In this document: one piece after another, positions 54,567-63,732 of the stretch | Position numbering within the stretch: position 1 is the first letter of the stretch | How the letters are laid out: every line of letters starts with the position of its first letter | Source of the DNA: an uncultured Gammaproteobacteria bacterium | GTDB taxonomy: Bacteria > Pseudomonadota > Gammaproteobacteria > Pseudomonadales > Pseudohongiellaceae | NCBI GenBank assembly: GCA_913060495.1 | Contig: CAJXRP010000004.1 | Coordinates: 170,823 to 234,822, forward strand | Reading direction: 5' to 3' | DNA length: 64,000 nucleotides | Program-made: the position numbers and the translations under genes | Notes under the pieces: generated by a model | Told to the model about the DNA's origin: nothing | Database searches by the model: none | The model's input: only the letters and a program-made list of their open reading frames with translations

Positions 54567-56042
54567 CTAGCCCTTAAGCACCTTGTCGATACTTTCTCTC
54601 AAGTTCGTTTCAGCGTCACTTAATAGCCCTGATGCATCCAAGTGCCACTGTTTATCCTTTTCTACAGCTTCACGCTGCTCCGCCAGTGCTGACTTCGTCT
54701 CGATAGGCGATGGACCACCATAGATTGTGCGTACAGCAACAAAATTCTCTGCAGAAAGCGCATTGGAAAATTCAGACTCCGACATCTCAATGTCTCGACT
54801 GATCTCCTGCCTTGCCGCCTCCTGAAGCATGCTGTAGCTTATAGTAGAATTAGCATCAGTGGCTTTTTTAACACAGACGGCCACTATTTTATGGGCAATG
54901 CTGAACGGTAGGCCTTCTCGACGAACAATGTCATCAGCAAGCTCAGTTACCGTTATGAAATTAGCCTCGGCTCTTTCTCGCAATAGATCCAAATTAAATT
55001 CGGCAGCGCCAAGCGCATGCCCTAACAGAGAAACAGCACGATCCGCATCCCTGATCGCCGAATAGACTAAGGGCTGCAAATCATCTTCCACATCATTGAT
55101 ATCACCAAACGGTGTATTGTGTACGCTGGTCAATACGCCAAGTGTTTGACCCAAGGCCTTGCTAGCGATAGCACGTACATGTTCGATTGCTACTGGGTTA
55201 CGTTTCTGCGGCATAATGGAAGATGCCTGAACATAGCCGTCCGGAAGGCGGATCACATCAAACTCCATCATGGCCATCAATAAAAACTCTTGCCCAAACT
55301 TTCCAATGTTTATCAGTAGTGTAGATGTCGCACCGAGAAGCTCCGTGAAGTAGTCAACCGAAGCGATCGAGCCATAGCTATTTCTAGTTGGCCCATCAAA
55401 ACCGAGCAACTGCGCCACTCGCTCTCGATTGATTGGAAATCCAGTTGTCGTGATTGCGCAGGCCCCAAGGGGGCAGTGGTTCATGTTTTCATAAGCGCGT
55501 CGCAGTCGTTCAATATCCCTACTTACATTTTCTGTCATAGCCAGGAGGTAATGGGCAAGTGTAGTAGGCTGTGCCGGCTGCGTGTGTGTATAGGCAGGCA
55601 TTAAAGCGTCGTGATGCTTTGCAGCCAGATTCAGAAACACGCTGCGCAAACTTTCGCAGGCCTCTATTAACTGAAGTGCTTGTTTCCGAAGGTAGAGGCG
55701 ATAGATGGTGACATCAATGTCATTGCGACTCCGCGCTGTATGGAGTTTTCCTGCAACATCTGCATCACCGCAGCCAGCGGCTATTTCTCGCTGGATAAAA
55801 TAGAATATATCTTCAACACTGCCATCGTATTCAGCGGTGCGCATAGACTCGACATCGAGACCCTGAATAGCCTGTAGTATGGTTTTTAGTTCCTCTTGCG
55901 TGACGATGCCCTGTTCCGCAAGCATTACCACATGGGCTCGATCCACATCAAGATAGTGGTCCAAAAAGTAGCGCTGCGCATCGGCAAAGCAATCACTCAG
56001 TACATTATCTTTATAGCCCTGCGCTGGAAATTTTTCGTTCAC
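54567..56042 (-). CDS. argH: Argininosuccinate-lyase-like protein (ArgH paralogue type)
   Basis: 491 residues, aspartase/fumarase superfamily. Signature ASSIMPQKRNPVAIEH (273-288), THTQPAQPTT at 152-161 and HTARSRND at 101-108. The usual ArgH signature has MPQKKNPD; here the Asp is replaced and the following residues resemble a paralogue group with VAIEHVR. It may therefore act on another substrate. GTG start at 56042 with GAGGA seven bases upstream. The last gene of an operon with the PIG-L deacetylase, symporter and small membrane protein, which argues against a simple arginine-synthesis role. No argG, argF or other arg genes nearby. Confidence 0.75.
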   Translation of the reverse strand: MNEKFPAQGYKDNVLSDCFADAQRYFLDHYLDVDRAHVVMLAEQGIVTQEELKTILQAIQGLDVESMRTAEYDGSVEDIFYFIQREIAAGCGDADVAGKLHTARSRNDIDVTIYRLYLRKQALQLIEACESLRSVFLNLAAKHHDALMPAYTHTQPAQPTTLAHYLLAMTENVSRDIERLRRAYENMNHCPLGACAITTTGFPINRERVAQLLGFDGPTRNSYGSIASVDYFTELLGATSTLLINIGKFGQEFLLMAMMEFDVIRLPDGYVQASSIMPQKRNPVAIEHVRAIASKALGQTLGVLTSVHNTPFGDINDVEDDLQPLVYSAIRDADRAVSLLGHALGAAEFNLDLLRERAEANFITVTELADDIVRREGLPFSIAHKIVAVCVKKATDANSTISYSMLQEAARQEISRDIEMSESEFSNALSAENFVAVRTIYGGPSPIETKSALAEQREAVEKDKQWHLDASGLLSDAETNLRESIDKVLKG

Positions 56043-56090
56043 TGGTATTCCTCGTTTCCTAACTTATTTATGAAATGATGCTGAAGAAGT

Positions 56091-58712
56091 TTATTGGTCT
56101 GGGGACTTTGGCAGACTCAAGAGATTGGCAAAGAGCCTATAGGCGCCCGGCACACCATTAGGTAATTGGCGGAACCAGGAATAAGCCGTGTAAACATAGT
56201 GACCTCTGCCGATGCGGGCATAGAGCATGGCACCCTCGCTGGGTGGCTCGCCCTCATCGTGAGCTTCGGTTAGAGGGACATATTGCTCGCGATCAAAACT
56301 GGTGAAGTTATAGTTGTTACGCTCCTGCACCCAGCCATCAAAATCCTCTGCAGTGATTTGATTAGGAAAACTGAACACCGGATGATTGGGATCAAGGATT
56401 GTTATGGGCGCCGTCTCATCTACCACTCTGATATTGCTATCCATAGTTACATTGAAAGGCGCGAGGTTCTTCTCCGCAAAATCGGGCTGCTGGTATTGCA
56501 CGATAAGTGTGCCTCCCTGCTCGGTAAAACTCAGAAGTCTTTGGTTGTTCGCAACATAGGCGTCTCGTGTCTGCGAGGCTCGAATACCCACCACGATAAC
56601 GTCGAATTGCGATAAGTCACCGGTAGTTAATTCTGCATCGGACAGCAGACTAACATTTACCCCTAAACGCCGCAGAGACTCCGGAACCACATCTCCACTG
56701 CCCATTAGATAGCCGACGTTCACGTCGGCTACGCTAACATCCACAACCTCAAACTCTGTTGCCGCCTCGGAATAAGTACGATGAGTGCTAATATGTGGAT
56801 AGGCGATCTCTTGCATCGCTTGCTGATAGACAGTGCCATCGATCACCGCGCTAGCGCTTAGTTGATACTCTCCTGCTTGGAGACTATCTGGCATTGTGAC
56901 TTGAAATGATAATGTACTGGTTGCCGGTGCAGGCTCGAGAGTGAACTCGGTGAATGAGGGTTCTAGTGTCCATCCCGGCGGCACTGAAAACTGCGCAGTA
57001 CCGCGAACGCTGTCAGCGCTGTTGTTGCGAACAGTTAGCAAAAGCTCGATAGGCTCGGACGAGGTGGAGACCGGAATCACCACTAAATCAGTTGCGGGCT
57101 CTACTGAAACTTTTGGCACCACATCGATACGTCGACGGACCTCTCCTCTTATGCGGTCTAGCTGTCGATATTCAACTTCTCTCGTAACCGAAATCTCTCT
57201 ACCTGCAATCTCCAGCACCGCGGTGGCAGTAAGAATGGGCGCTGCGAAAGCTAGATTTTTATCACTACCAGCCTCACTCCAATCATAGGCTGCAACTTCC
57301 CTGGGCTGCTCCAACCAATAAGGTTGAGTTAACCGTGCCTCAGGAGGCACCTGCACAAGAAAATAAGCCTCCACGACAGCCGAATCTTGACGGCGATTCC
57401 CAGCTTCATTCGCAAGTTCTTGTCTTTGGCTAGCCGCCACTGTCCAGTTCTCTGGGACATCAACGCGGGCAGAAAGAACCCGAGCAGGAGAATCGTCAGT
57501 CATGAATGACCGTACTGCAACCACCGGTGTGCTACCGGGCACTAGAGTCTCTTTCTCAATCAGCGCATCCATTCTCACCCCCGCTGCCAACACTATTGCA
57601 GTGTCAAACTCGGTGACTTTTTCATCTAGCAAGCGTTGTGTTTCTGGTGATTGAGCAGCATCTCGCGCTCTTTCAGCTAGCTCAGACCCGCGAACTAAAT
57701 CAGGTATCAGAGCCCCCGGATCAAAAGCATCAAATTCATCCAACAACGCTTGATTGCCTGCTTCCAGCTCAAGAACAAGCTCTGAGAATACAGGCGACGG
57801 GGATGACTCGAATCTGAAGAGACCACCGATCGTGGTATCTATTCCATCAAATACAGATTGTTGAACTACTGAAGTATCAAAAGACGAACTACTAAGCTGC
57901 AACAAAGACAGCTGACTACCCCGCAGCTCCAACGAACCCATCTGTTGAGTTTTCTGCTGGCTCCTTCCCTGCATACCAATCTCAAAAAAACTCTTCCCCG
58001 CAATGGGATCATACTGACCAGTATTGATGCTCAATGTAGACCCGTCAGCAGCATCGGGTGTTGATCGCAAACCCACAAAGAGCCTCTGCACTTGCCAAGT
58101 TTGAAGGCCTTCTGCAATTTGCCCAGGAAACTGAGAAGCATCGGCCGCCGCCTCGATGGCTAAGGGAGTCAGATAACCTGAAAACTGATGATGACCATGG
58201 CCATCGGTAGGCGAGCCATTCCATCTGGAGACGATTACGTCGGGACGAAATGTTCTGATGCTTCGCACCATATCATCTAACAATTCATTCTCGGGCCAAA
58301 CGCGGGAAGCTTCGGTTCTGTATTTGGAAAACCCAAAGTCATTTGCGCGGGTAAAGAACTGCTGAGCGCCATCGAGTCGTCTTGCTTGAAGCAATTCCTC
58401 TGTGCGGATAACTCCCAAGGCATCTGACTGTTCCGCACCGATAATATTCTGTCCACCAGAGCCTCGAGTGAGCGACAGATAAGCCGTGCGCGCATTCAAC
58501 CCCCTGGCGTGGTAGGCAACCAGAGCTGAATCTTCATCATCAGGATGCGCACCAGTGTGAAGAACCGATGCGGTAGTTTGTAATCGTTCTAGCTGCCTGA
58601 CTAATGCATTGTTGCCTTGGTCATAGATCGCAGTCACTTGAGCGACAGCCGGCAACCACGTGCCTCCCCACAACGCCATCAGTAACAATGTAAACCTAGA
58701 AGCGCGATGCAT
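56091..58712 (-). CDS. Exported PIG-L-family deacetylase with extra beta-sandwich and GATase-like domains
   Basis: 873 residues with a signal peptide (MALWGGTWLPAVAQ). The PIG-L (LmbE) domain carries the zinc motif AHPDDED (55-61) and the second His set GHGHHQFSG (171-179). A middle region (about 400-630) has beta-sandwich (NEW3-like) patterns. The C-terminal part (about 665-860) resembles a GATase/ThuA-like domain (LLSDAELTTGDLSQFDVIVVGI). It probably removes acetyl groups from an imported or degraded amino-sugar-like compound outside the cytoplasm. Its ATG overlaps the symporter stop by one base. Confidence 0.82.
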   Translation of the reverse strand: MHRASRFTLLLMALWGGTWLPAVAQVTAIYDQGNNALVRQLERLQTTASVLHTGAHPDDEDSALVAYHARGLNARTAYLSLTRGSGGQNIIGAEQSDALGVIRTEELLQARRLDGAQQFFTRANDFGFSKYRTEASRVWPENELLDDMVRSIRTFRPDVIVSRWNGSPTDGHGHHQFSGYLTPLAIEAAADASQFPGQIAEGLQTWQVQRLFVGLRSTPDAADGSTLSINTGQYDPIAGKSFFEIGMQGRSQQKTQQMGSLELRGSQLSLLQLSSSSFDTSVVQQSVFDGIDTTIGGLFRFESSPSPVFSELVLELEAGNQALLDEFDAFDPGALIPDLVRGSELAERARDAAQSPETQRLLDEKVTEFDTAIVLAAGVRMDALIEKETLVPGSTPVVAVRSFMTDDSPARVLSARVDVPENWTVAASQRQELANEAGNRRQDSAVVEAYFLVQVPPEARLTQPYWLEQPREVAAYDWSEAGSDKNLAFAAPILTATAVLEIAGREISVTREVEYRQLDRIRGEVRRRIDVVPKVSVEPATDLVVIPVSTSSEPIELLLTVRNNSADSVRGTAQFSVPPGWTLEPSFTEFTLEPAPATSTLSFQVTMPDSLQAGEYQLSASAVIDGTVYQQAMQEIAYPHISTHRTYSEAATEFEVVDVSVADVNVGYLMGSGDVVPESLRRLGVNVSLLSDAELTTGDLSQFDVIVVGIRASQTRDAYVANNQRLLSFTEQGGTLIVQYQQPDFAEKNLAPFNVTMDSNIRVVDETAPITILDPNHPVFSFPNQITAEDFDGWVQERNNYNFTSFDREQYVPLTEAHDEGEPPSEGAMLYARIGRGHYVYTAYSWFRQLPNGVPGAYRLFANLLSLPKSPDQ

Positions 58713-60388
58713 TAGACACCCTCTTTCGAAAAAATACTTATCAAATAGCCAGCAGCGACAGTAACCAGACAGCCCACAACATTAAACCAGAGAAATGCGA
58801 TGTCGGTAAAATAGCTCGCAATCCAGACCGAAGCCATGCCGAACAATAAGCCGTAGAATGCGCCCACAGACTTTGCCGAAGGGACGACAAAAGCTAACAC
58901 GAAGACTCCGAGCAAGGAACCGTAGAAGAACGAGCCGAAGGTGTTCACCACCTCAATCAATGAGCCCAGATTGGTAACAAACGTAGCTACGGCACAAGCA
59001 AAAAGACCCCATAGCAAGGTAGCGATACGGCCGAATCTGAGCAGCTCTTTTTCAGTGCTTTTGGGATTTATGTGTTGTCGATAGAGATCCATCGTAGATG
59101 TAGTGGCGAGGGAGTTTAGCTCCGCTGCAACACTAGACATAGCAGCAGCAAGAATTGCAGCCACGATTAAACCTACTACGCCCAAGGGCATGTTTTGTAG
59201 TACAAACGTGGGAAACACATAATTCACATCGTTAAATGCACCGTCATCGTTGGTCTCTCTGACGAATTCCTTAACCTCTAGCCGGGTTGCCCTGAAGTCT
59301 GCATTCGCATCCACATAGTTGGCTCGCGCCGTAGTTTCTAATTCTGTATTTCTTGCACCTATATAATCCAGCGCGGCAAGACGTCTTTGCTCATGAACAT
59401 TAGAAAACTCACTTTGAATTTGTTGGTGAACAATTGGATTGGCGTCAGCAGCCTGTTGCTGGGCAACCTCATTGAATACCATTGGCGGCTGAGTAAATTG
59501 ATAAAACACAAATACGAGAATGCCAATAAGCAGAATGAGGAACTGCAGAGGAATCTTGAGAAACGCGGACATAAGCAGCGAGACGCGGCTTTCATCCTCA
59601 GACCGCGCAGTTAGATAGCGCTGCACCTGAGACTGATCACAACCGAAATAAGAAAGGAAAAGAAACATCGCTGCAATTGTGCCGGACCAGAAGGTATAGC
59701 GCTCAGTCAGATCGAATGTAAAGTCTATCGTCTCCAGCTTGCCTGCTGCACCAGCGACAAAAAGAGCGTCATTCAACGATACGTCTTCAGGCAATGCTCT
59801 AAGTATAACAAGCACACAAATCGCCAAGCCGACCATTATGATTGCCATCTGTTTTACATCCGTCCAAGTGACCGCCTGCACGCCCCCCAACATGGTATAG
59901 AAAGTCGTGGAGAGACCAATAGCAAGAATCGTAATCAACTCTCCCCATCCGAGAACGATGGATAGGACTACAGCAGGGGCGGCAATGATGACACCAACTC
60001 CCAATCCCCGTGAGATTAGAAAAAAGAAGCTGGTTAATGTCCTTGTGCGCGAGTCGAAACGTTGCTCCAGATATTCATAGGCCGTGAACACTTTCGCGCG
60101 ATAAAAGAATGGCACCGCCGTAACACACAGAATGATCATGGCCAGAGGCAAGCCAAAATAGAACTGAATGAAACGCATGCCATCTTCGTAGGCCTGACCG
60201 GTAGTTCCTATTAAGGTAATGGCTGACATCTGTGTTGCCATGACAGATAGGCCAACTGCCCACCAAGGCAAACTTCTACCCGCGAGGAAAAAACTCTCCG
60301 AATCCGAAGAACCACGACTCAACTTCAAGCCATGCCAAATCACGTAGGCTAGGTAGGAAAATACAATGGTCCAGTCTAGGGGATGCAT
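58712..60388 (-). CDS. Sodium/solute symporter (SSS family)
   Basis: 558 residues, about 13 to 14 membrane segments. The SSS family features are GRSLPWWAVGLSVMATQMSAITLIG near the N-terminus and SYFGCDQSQVQRYL in the middle. A loop of about 90 residues near 310-400 is charged, longer than in most family members. Imports an unknown solute with Na+. ATG at 60388, three bases after a small membrane-protein gene. The downstream PIG-L start overlaps its stop. Confidence 0.9.
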   Translation of the reverse strand: MHPLDWTIVFSYLAYVIWHGLKLSRGSSDSESFFLAGRSLPWWAVGLSVMATQMSAITLIGTTGQAYEDGMRFIQFYFGLPLAMIILCVTAVPFFYRAKVFTAYEYLEQRFDSRTRTLTSFFFLISRGLGVGVIIAAPAVVLSIVLGWGELITILAIGLSTTFYTMLGGVQAVTWTDVKQMAIIMVGLAICVLVILRALPEDVSLNDALFVAGAAGKLETIDFTFDLTERYTFWSGTIAAMFLFLSYFGCDQSQVQRYLTARSEDESRVSLLMSAFLKIPLQFLILLIGILVFVFYQFTQPPMVFNEVAQQQAADANPIVHQQIQSEFSNVHEQRRLAALDYIGARNTELETTARANYVDANADFRATRLEVKEFVRETNDDGAFNDVNYVFPTFVLQNMPLGVVGLIVAAILAAAMSSVAAELNSLATTSTMDLYRQHINPKSTEKELLRFGRIATLLWGLFACAVATFVTNLGSLIEVVNTFGSFFYGSLLGVFVLAFVVPSAKSVGAFYGLLFGMASVWIASYFTDIAFLWFNVVGCLVTVAAGYLISIFSKEGV

Positions 60389-60391
60389 GGT

Positions 60392-60529
60392 TTAGCTTGA
60401 ATAATGTTGAGAGAAGAAATACAACGCGCTTATAGCCGAAACAGCAGAACCGACCACAAGCAGATAAATGTAATTCCACCGCCTTTGAGAGGCCGGCAAA
60501 TCTAAGGGGTCTGGCCGGGACTTAGTCAT
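60392..60529 (-). CDS. 45-residue single-pass membrane protein upstream of the symporter
   Basis: Short gene. It begins MTKSRPDPLDLPASQRRW and has one hydrophobic segment (about 19-40, NYIYLLVVGSAVSAISALYF). Its stop is three bases before the symporter ATG, and the frame is clean from ATG 60529. The ribosome site is weak (AAGAA). The tight spacing suggests it is real and may assist the symporter, as small subunits do in some other transporters; that role is inference. Confidence 0.65.
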   Translation of the reverse strand: MTKSRPDPLDLPASQRRWNYIYLLVVGSAVSAISALYFFSQHYSS

Positions 60530-60963
60530 GTATTTTTCTTATAGTCGATTGTATTTGATCTTAGGCTTCATCTGGCGTTGCTAAAAGATCTGCCAGATCA
60601 ATTACAAAACACGGCATCTCGCAAGTTCGGATTATAACGCGAATCTATATGACATTGGGCAACTAGTACATCCATGAATAGTTAGGAAATTAAGCTGTAA
60701 TCCGTGATTTTGAAGCCCTCACTAAATCTGCTGTATTTCTACTGCGCCCCAATTATTACACCATCTATTCACGGAGCATATCACTCTATCTAACGCATGT
60801 GCGCTCAGGGAACGCTGCGCCTAGTGCATAGATTTAAACTTACGCATGCCCCGCTCTCTTACTCGCGTAGGTTCGTGTGATAGCTCACATCGATTGTTGG
60901 CATATTTCGATGTGTCGTGAATCGTCTCTGGAATCTATTTTCTATGAGATACACCAAAACTCC
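60530..60963. other. Gene-free gap between the symporter operon and the sulfotransferase gene
   Basis: 434 bases with no gene I can support. It should hold the symporter-operon promoter. Near its far end lies TGTGATAGCTCACA (60876-60889), a TGTGA/TCACA pair with only four bases between the arms, where a CRP site would have six. An unidentified regulator could bind there. Confidence 0.45.
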
Positions 60964-62007
60964 TCAATATTCATTAAGAATAGACTTCATTGGGGTCAGA
61001 TGCTTTTCAAAACGTTTCCATGCTTCCGAACTTCCTTGATACATGGGAAGCTGTACTTGCGCCCAGCTCATGGTATCTACTTTCCTCTTGTTCTTATGAA
61101 ATTCCAAACAAGCTGAATCCCAATTAAGCCCACAATAATCTAGAAGCTTACGTGTTTCTTCAACCTGGTTTGTAGTAAGTCGTTCGTAGTGAAGATCATA
61201 TATCTTTTCAGGAAATGCGCTTCGCCAGAAACTCATCAAATCGGTGTAGAGATTATGGAACTCAGCAATTTCCTCTTGACTACACGAGTAGCCATTTGAA
61301 GTGCCTGCGAAAGGAGATTTATAGATAGACCAGCAGGTAGCCATCGGATTGCGCATCGTGTGAATAATTTTGGCATCGGGAAATGCTGATAGTATGAACC
61401 CCAGCCATAGGAAATTCACCGGCATCTTGTCAGTTACATATTTTTTTGTTGTGAGAGCCTTCAATCCCTTAAAATAGTGGTTTTGCAATTGAGCAAGATA
61501 GCCCTGCAACTTTAAGTCTCTGTGATTCTGAAAATGTTTGACGTACTCAAAACACCATTGCCCCATTATCTTGAGTTCACCTCCACCATGAACAGCTTTG
61601 TGCGATGCGAGAATTTGTTCAACTAAGGAAGTTCCAGAACGAGGCATACCTAAGATAAAAATTGGTTGGCAATCACTGCTTACTTGTTGTGAGGCTATTG
61701 GCCGAATAGAAAAAATCTGTCTAACTGCGGACATTGTAGTTCTAGCGTCATCGATCGTGTCAGTCTTGCCTTTTCTGTGCTGCTTGTTCCCCTCACAAAG
61801 CATGGAAAAGCATTTATCTATCTCACCCAAGTCATCGTAGATTTTTGCCAAAGTAAAACATAGTACTACTCCCTCCTGACTAGCAGGATCAATACCGCTA
61901 TACAGCGACTCCATTTTACTCAGCAACTCATTACGATCAGTCCATCGCTGGGAATCAGCAAGATTCGTGAAATCCAAAATTGACTGTTGCGTTTTGGTGA
62001 ATGGCAT
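60964..62007 (-). CDS. Sulfotransferase family protein
   Basis: 347 residues. PAPS-binding motifs: the 5'-phosphosulfate loop FILGMPRSGTSLVEQIL (117-133), and the 3'-phosphate element around HTMRNPMATCWSIYKS. An N-terminal region of about 110 residues is helical and TPR-like. It transfers sulfate from PAPS to an unknown acceptor, perhaps a surface glycan or lipid. The APS kinase gene upstream on the same strand would supply PAPS; a 193-base gap separates them. The ribosome site is poor. Confidence 0.85.
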   Translation of the reverse strand: MPFTKTQQSILDFTNLADSQRWTDRNELLSKMESLYSGIDPASQEGVVLCFTLAKIYDDLGEIDKCFSMLCEGNKQHRKGKTDTIDDARTTMSAVRQIFSIRPIASQQVSSDCQPIFILGMPRSGTSLVEQILASHKAVHGGGELKIMGQWCFEYVKHFQNHRDLKLQGYLAQLQNHYFKGLKALTTKKYVTDKMPVNFLWLGFILSAFPDAKIIHTMRNPMATCWSIYKSPFAGTSNGYSCSQEEIAEFHNLYTDLMSFWRSAFPEKIYDLHYERLTTNQVEETRKLLDYCGLNWDSACLEFHKNKRKVDTMSWAQVQLPMYQGSSEAWKRFEKHLTPMKSILNEY

Positions 62008-62200
62008 CTGATCTACTACTTAGATAAAGCACAAGAAGAGCAAAGAATATGTCCGAAGCTAAACATTGTCTAGCACCATGCCAGATGTAATTTGGACTAA
62101 TGCAGTCATCCTCAGGCTTAGTTTATTTCTAGCGAAGCTTGGTTCTGGCTACTACAACTATTCTTCACCCCAGCCTCACATGACCCAGTCTATTGACGGA

Positions 62201-62818
62201 TCATTCCACCAGTCCTTTCTTTTGGAGATATGCGTAAACTATTTCCGCCGCCTCTACTGGAGACTGTGTAGAGCGCACAATTATTTCGGGATTTTCCGGA
62301 ACCTCATAAGGCGAACTGATCCCGGTAAAGTCATCTATCTCTCCCCGCCTAGCCCTATAGTACAGCTGCTTTGAATCCCTCTTTTCACATAGTTCCAGCG
62401 AAGTATCCATATAGACTTCTACAAACGGAATTCCATTTCGTTGATGCAACTCTCTAACCCTGCGGCGATCCTTGCGAAAAGGGGAAATAAAGCAAGAGAG
62501 CACAATTAGTCCTGCATCTGCAGCCAGCAAAGACACCTCTCCCACTCGTCGAATGTTCTCTTCTCGATCTGCAGCGCTAAACCCCAAGTTACTATTCAGC
62601 CCATCGCGAAGTAAATCGCCATCAAGCACATAACTCTTTTTACCGGCTTCCAATAATCGATGATCTAGAGAAAATGCGAGTGTGCTTTTCCCCGCACCAC
62701 TGAGCCCCGTAAACCAAAGCGTCACGCCATTTTGGCCCATCTTTTTACAGCGCTCTACGCGACTGACCGGCTCTGAGTACCAGTTAGTATTAATTAGAGA
62801 ATTAATCAATTTCTTCAC
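62201..62818 (-). CDS. cysC: Adenylyl-sulfate (APS) kinase CysC
   Basis: 205 residues. Makes PAPS from APS and ATP. Walker A GLSGAGKS (38-45), then DGDLLRDGLN, the phospho-enzyme Ser in SCFISPFRKDR, and YEVPENPEI near the C-terminus. No cysD, cysN or cysH is adjacent, so it seems to serve the sulfotransferase rather than assimilation. GTG start at 62818 with a weak ribosome site. It reads toward the sulfotransferase gene. Confidence 0.93.
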   Translation of the reverse strand: MKKLINSLINTNWYSEPVSRVERCKKMGQNGVTLWFTGLSGAGKSTLAFSLDHRLLEAGKKSYVLDGDLLRDGLNSNLGFSAADREENIRRVGEVSLLAADAGLIVLSCFISPFRKDRRRVRELHQRNGIPFVEVYMDTSLELCEKRDSKQLYYRARRGEIDDFTGISSPYEVPENPEIIVRSTQSPVEAAEIVYAYLQKKGLVE

Positions 62819-63064
62819 ATCCGATTCTCGGTCATTACCTGCACTACTTTATCTATATAACATCAACCTTTAATCAAGCCACCATTCTCTCGAACTTCAT
62901 ACTCATATCAAAAGCTCGATCAACAAACCACTGCCCGAAACAATGACTCTCAACATATTAAGCTCGGCTGCTTAAAGATTCAATAATACCAGTACCAGGG
63001 CCTTCTAATTTCCCGCACTATCACCAGTAACCCCATCTTCTTATCCAATACCTGTCAGCACAAC
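62819..63064. other. Gene-free gap upstream of cysC
   Basis: About 245 bases with no gene or clear hairpin. It should hold the cysC promoter. Confidence 0.5.
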
Positions 63065-63185
63065 GCCTGATCAAACGCGCCAGCGTTTGAGACCGCAAAG
63101 CGGCCCCAAAGGGGTGAGGAGTCTGGCTAAGCCAGAGTCCGAATCACTATGACCTCGGTCAGTGTCAGCCTTTCCAGTGACCCAT

Positions 63186-63219
63186 AAAAAAACCCCGCAC
63201 TGGAAACCAGTAACGGGGT
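63186..63219 (-). terminator. Terminator in the distal copy of the post-5S unit
   Basis: On the minus strand: CCCCG and CGGGG, then ACTGG and CCAGT with a three-base loop and a small internal loop, followed by seven T. Strong rho-independent form. Confidence 0.88.
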
Positions 63220-63352
63220 CTTCTTAATTTAATGCCTGAGTGAATGCATAGCATTCAAGACCGCAAAGCGGCCCCGAAGGGGTGAGGAGTCTGGCTAAGC
63301 CAGAGTCCGAATCACTATGACCTCGGTCACTTGTCAGCCTTTCCAGTGACCC

Positions 63353-63388
63353 AAAAAAAATCCCCGCACTGAAACCAGTAACGGGGAT
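63353..63388 (-). terminator. Terminator of the rRNA operon
   Basis: Same form as the distal copy (ATCCCCG and CGGGGAT, inner ACTG and CAGT), followed by eight T on the minus strand. It begins 14 bases after the 5S 3' end. Confidence 0.92.
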
Positions 63389-63401
63389 TCTCTTAATATA
63401 A

Positions 63402-63520
63402 TGCCTGACAATGACCTACTCTCACATGGGGAAACCCCACACTACCATCGGCGCTAAGCGGTTTCACTTCTGAGTTCGAGATGGGATCAGGTGGTTCACG
63501 CTCGCTATGGTCGTCAGGCA
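63402..63520 (-). rRNA. rrf: 5S ribosomal RNA
   Basis: The minus-strand sequence starts TGCCTGACGACC and ends GTCAGGCA, with the terminal stem of 5S rRNA (TGCCTGAC pairs with GTCAGGCA). CCACCTGATCCCATCTCGAA and GAAGTGAAACCGC are 5S hallmark segments. 119 bases, the usual length. Ends may differ by a base or two. Confidence 0.97.
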
Positions 63521-63732
63521 ATTCTGGCGTCGGTTCGTTTTGGATTACTCCGCTGCGAACTAACTTGTCTCAACAATTCTGTGAATGAAGTTTTCTGTAT
63601 CTAAACTTGTCATACAAGCCTTCTGTACTACAAAGTCTATTATGTAGCTGCTTTTCTATACAATCATCGCAACTTTCTGATCCAGCGGGGACAGGTAAAA
63701 CCAGTCCCGCGTTCAGCAGAATGCATGATTAT
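63521..63732. other. 23S-5S spacer
   Basis: About 212 bases, without tRNA-like cloverleaf motifs on the minus strand. No gene seen. Confidence 0.7.

Larger units (their letters stand above)
63071..63408 (-). repeat. Two tandem copies of a structured unit after 5S rRNA
   Basis: The copies are 63091-63239 and 63259-63408, 168 bases apart, and nearly identical. Each copy has a terminator, a GGTCA/TGACC pair, a GGAGTCTGGC/GCCAGAGTCC hairpin, a CCCC/GGGG hairpin and a CCGC/GCGG hairpin. Each ends with TGCCTGA, the same bases as the end of the 5S gene. Each is bounded by a short hairpin of different sequence: TCAAACGC/GCGTTTGA at 63071-63090, and TGAATGC/GCATTCA at 63241-63257. Confidence 0.85.

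Noticed and set aside
60876..60889. CRP binding site
   Set aside because: The spacer between the TGTGA and TCACA arms is four bases instead of six.
60877..61116. 79-codon plus-strand frame before the sulfotransferase gene
   Set aside because: It overlaps the end of the sulfotransferase gene in the opposite direction, with no ribosome site.
62066..62374. 102-codon plus-strand frame across the end of cysC
   Set aside because: Most of it lies opposite the cysC coding sequence, and no features suggest a gene.
63091..63408. CRISPR array
   Set aside because: Only two long, nearly identical units exist, and the interior is a terminator and hairpins rather than short repeats with unique spacers.
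63521..63732. tRNA in the 23S-5S spacer
   Set aside because: No cloverleaf or CCA-type ending seen on the minus strand.
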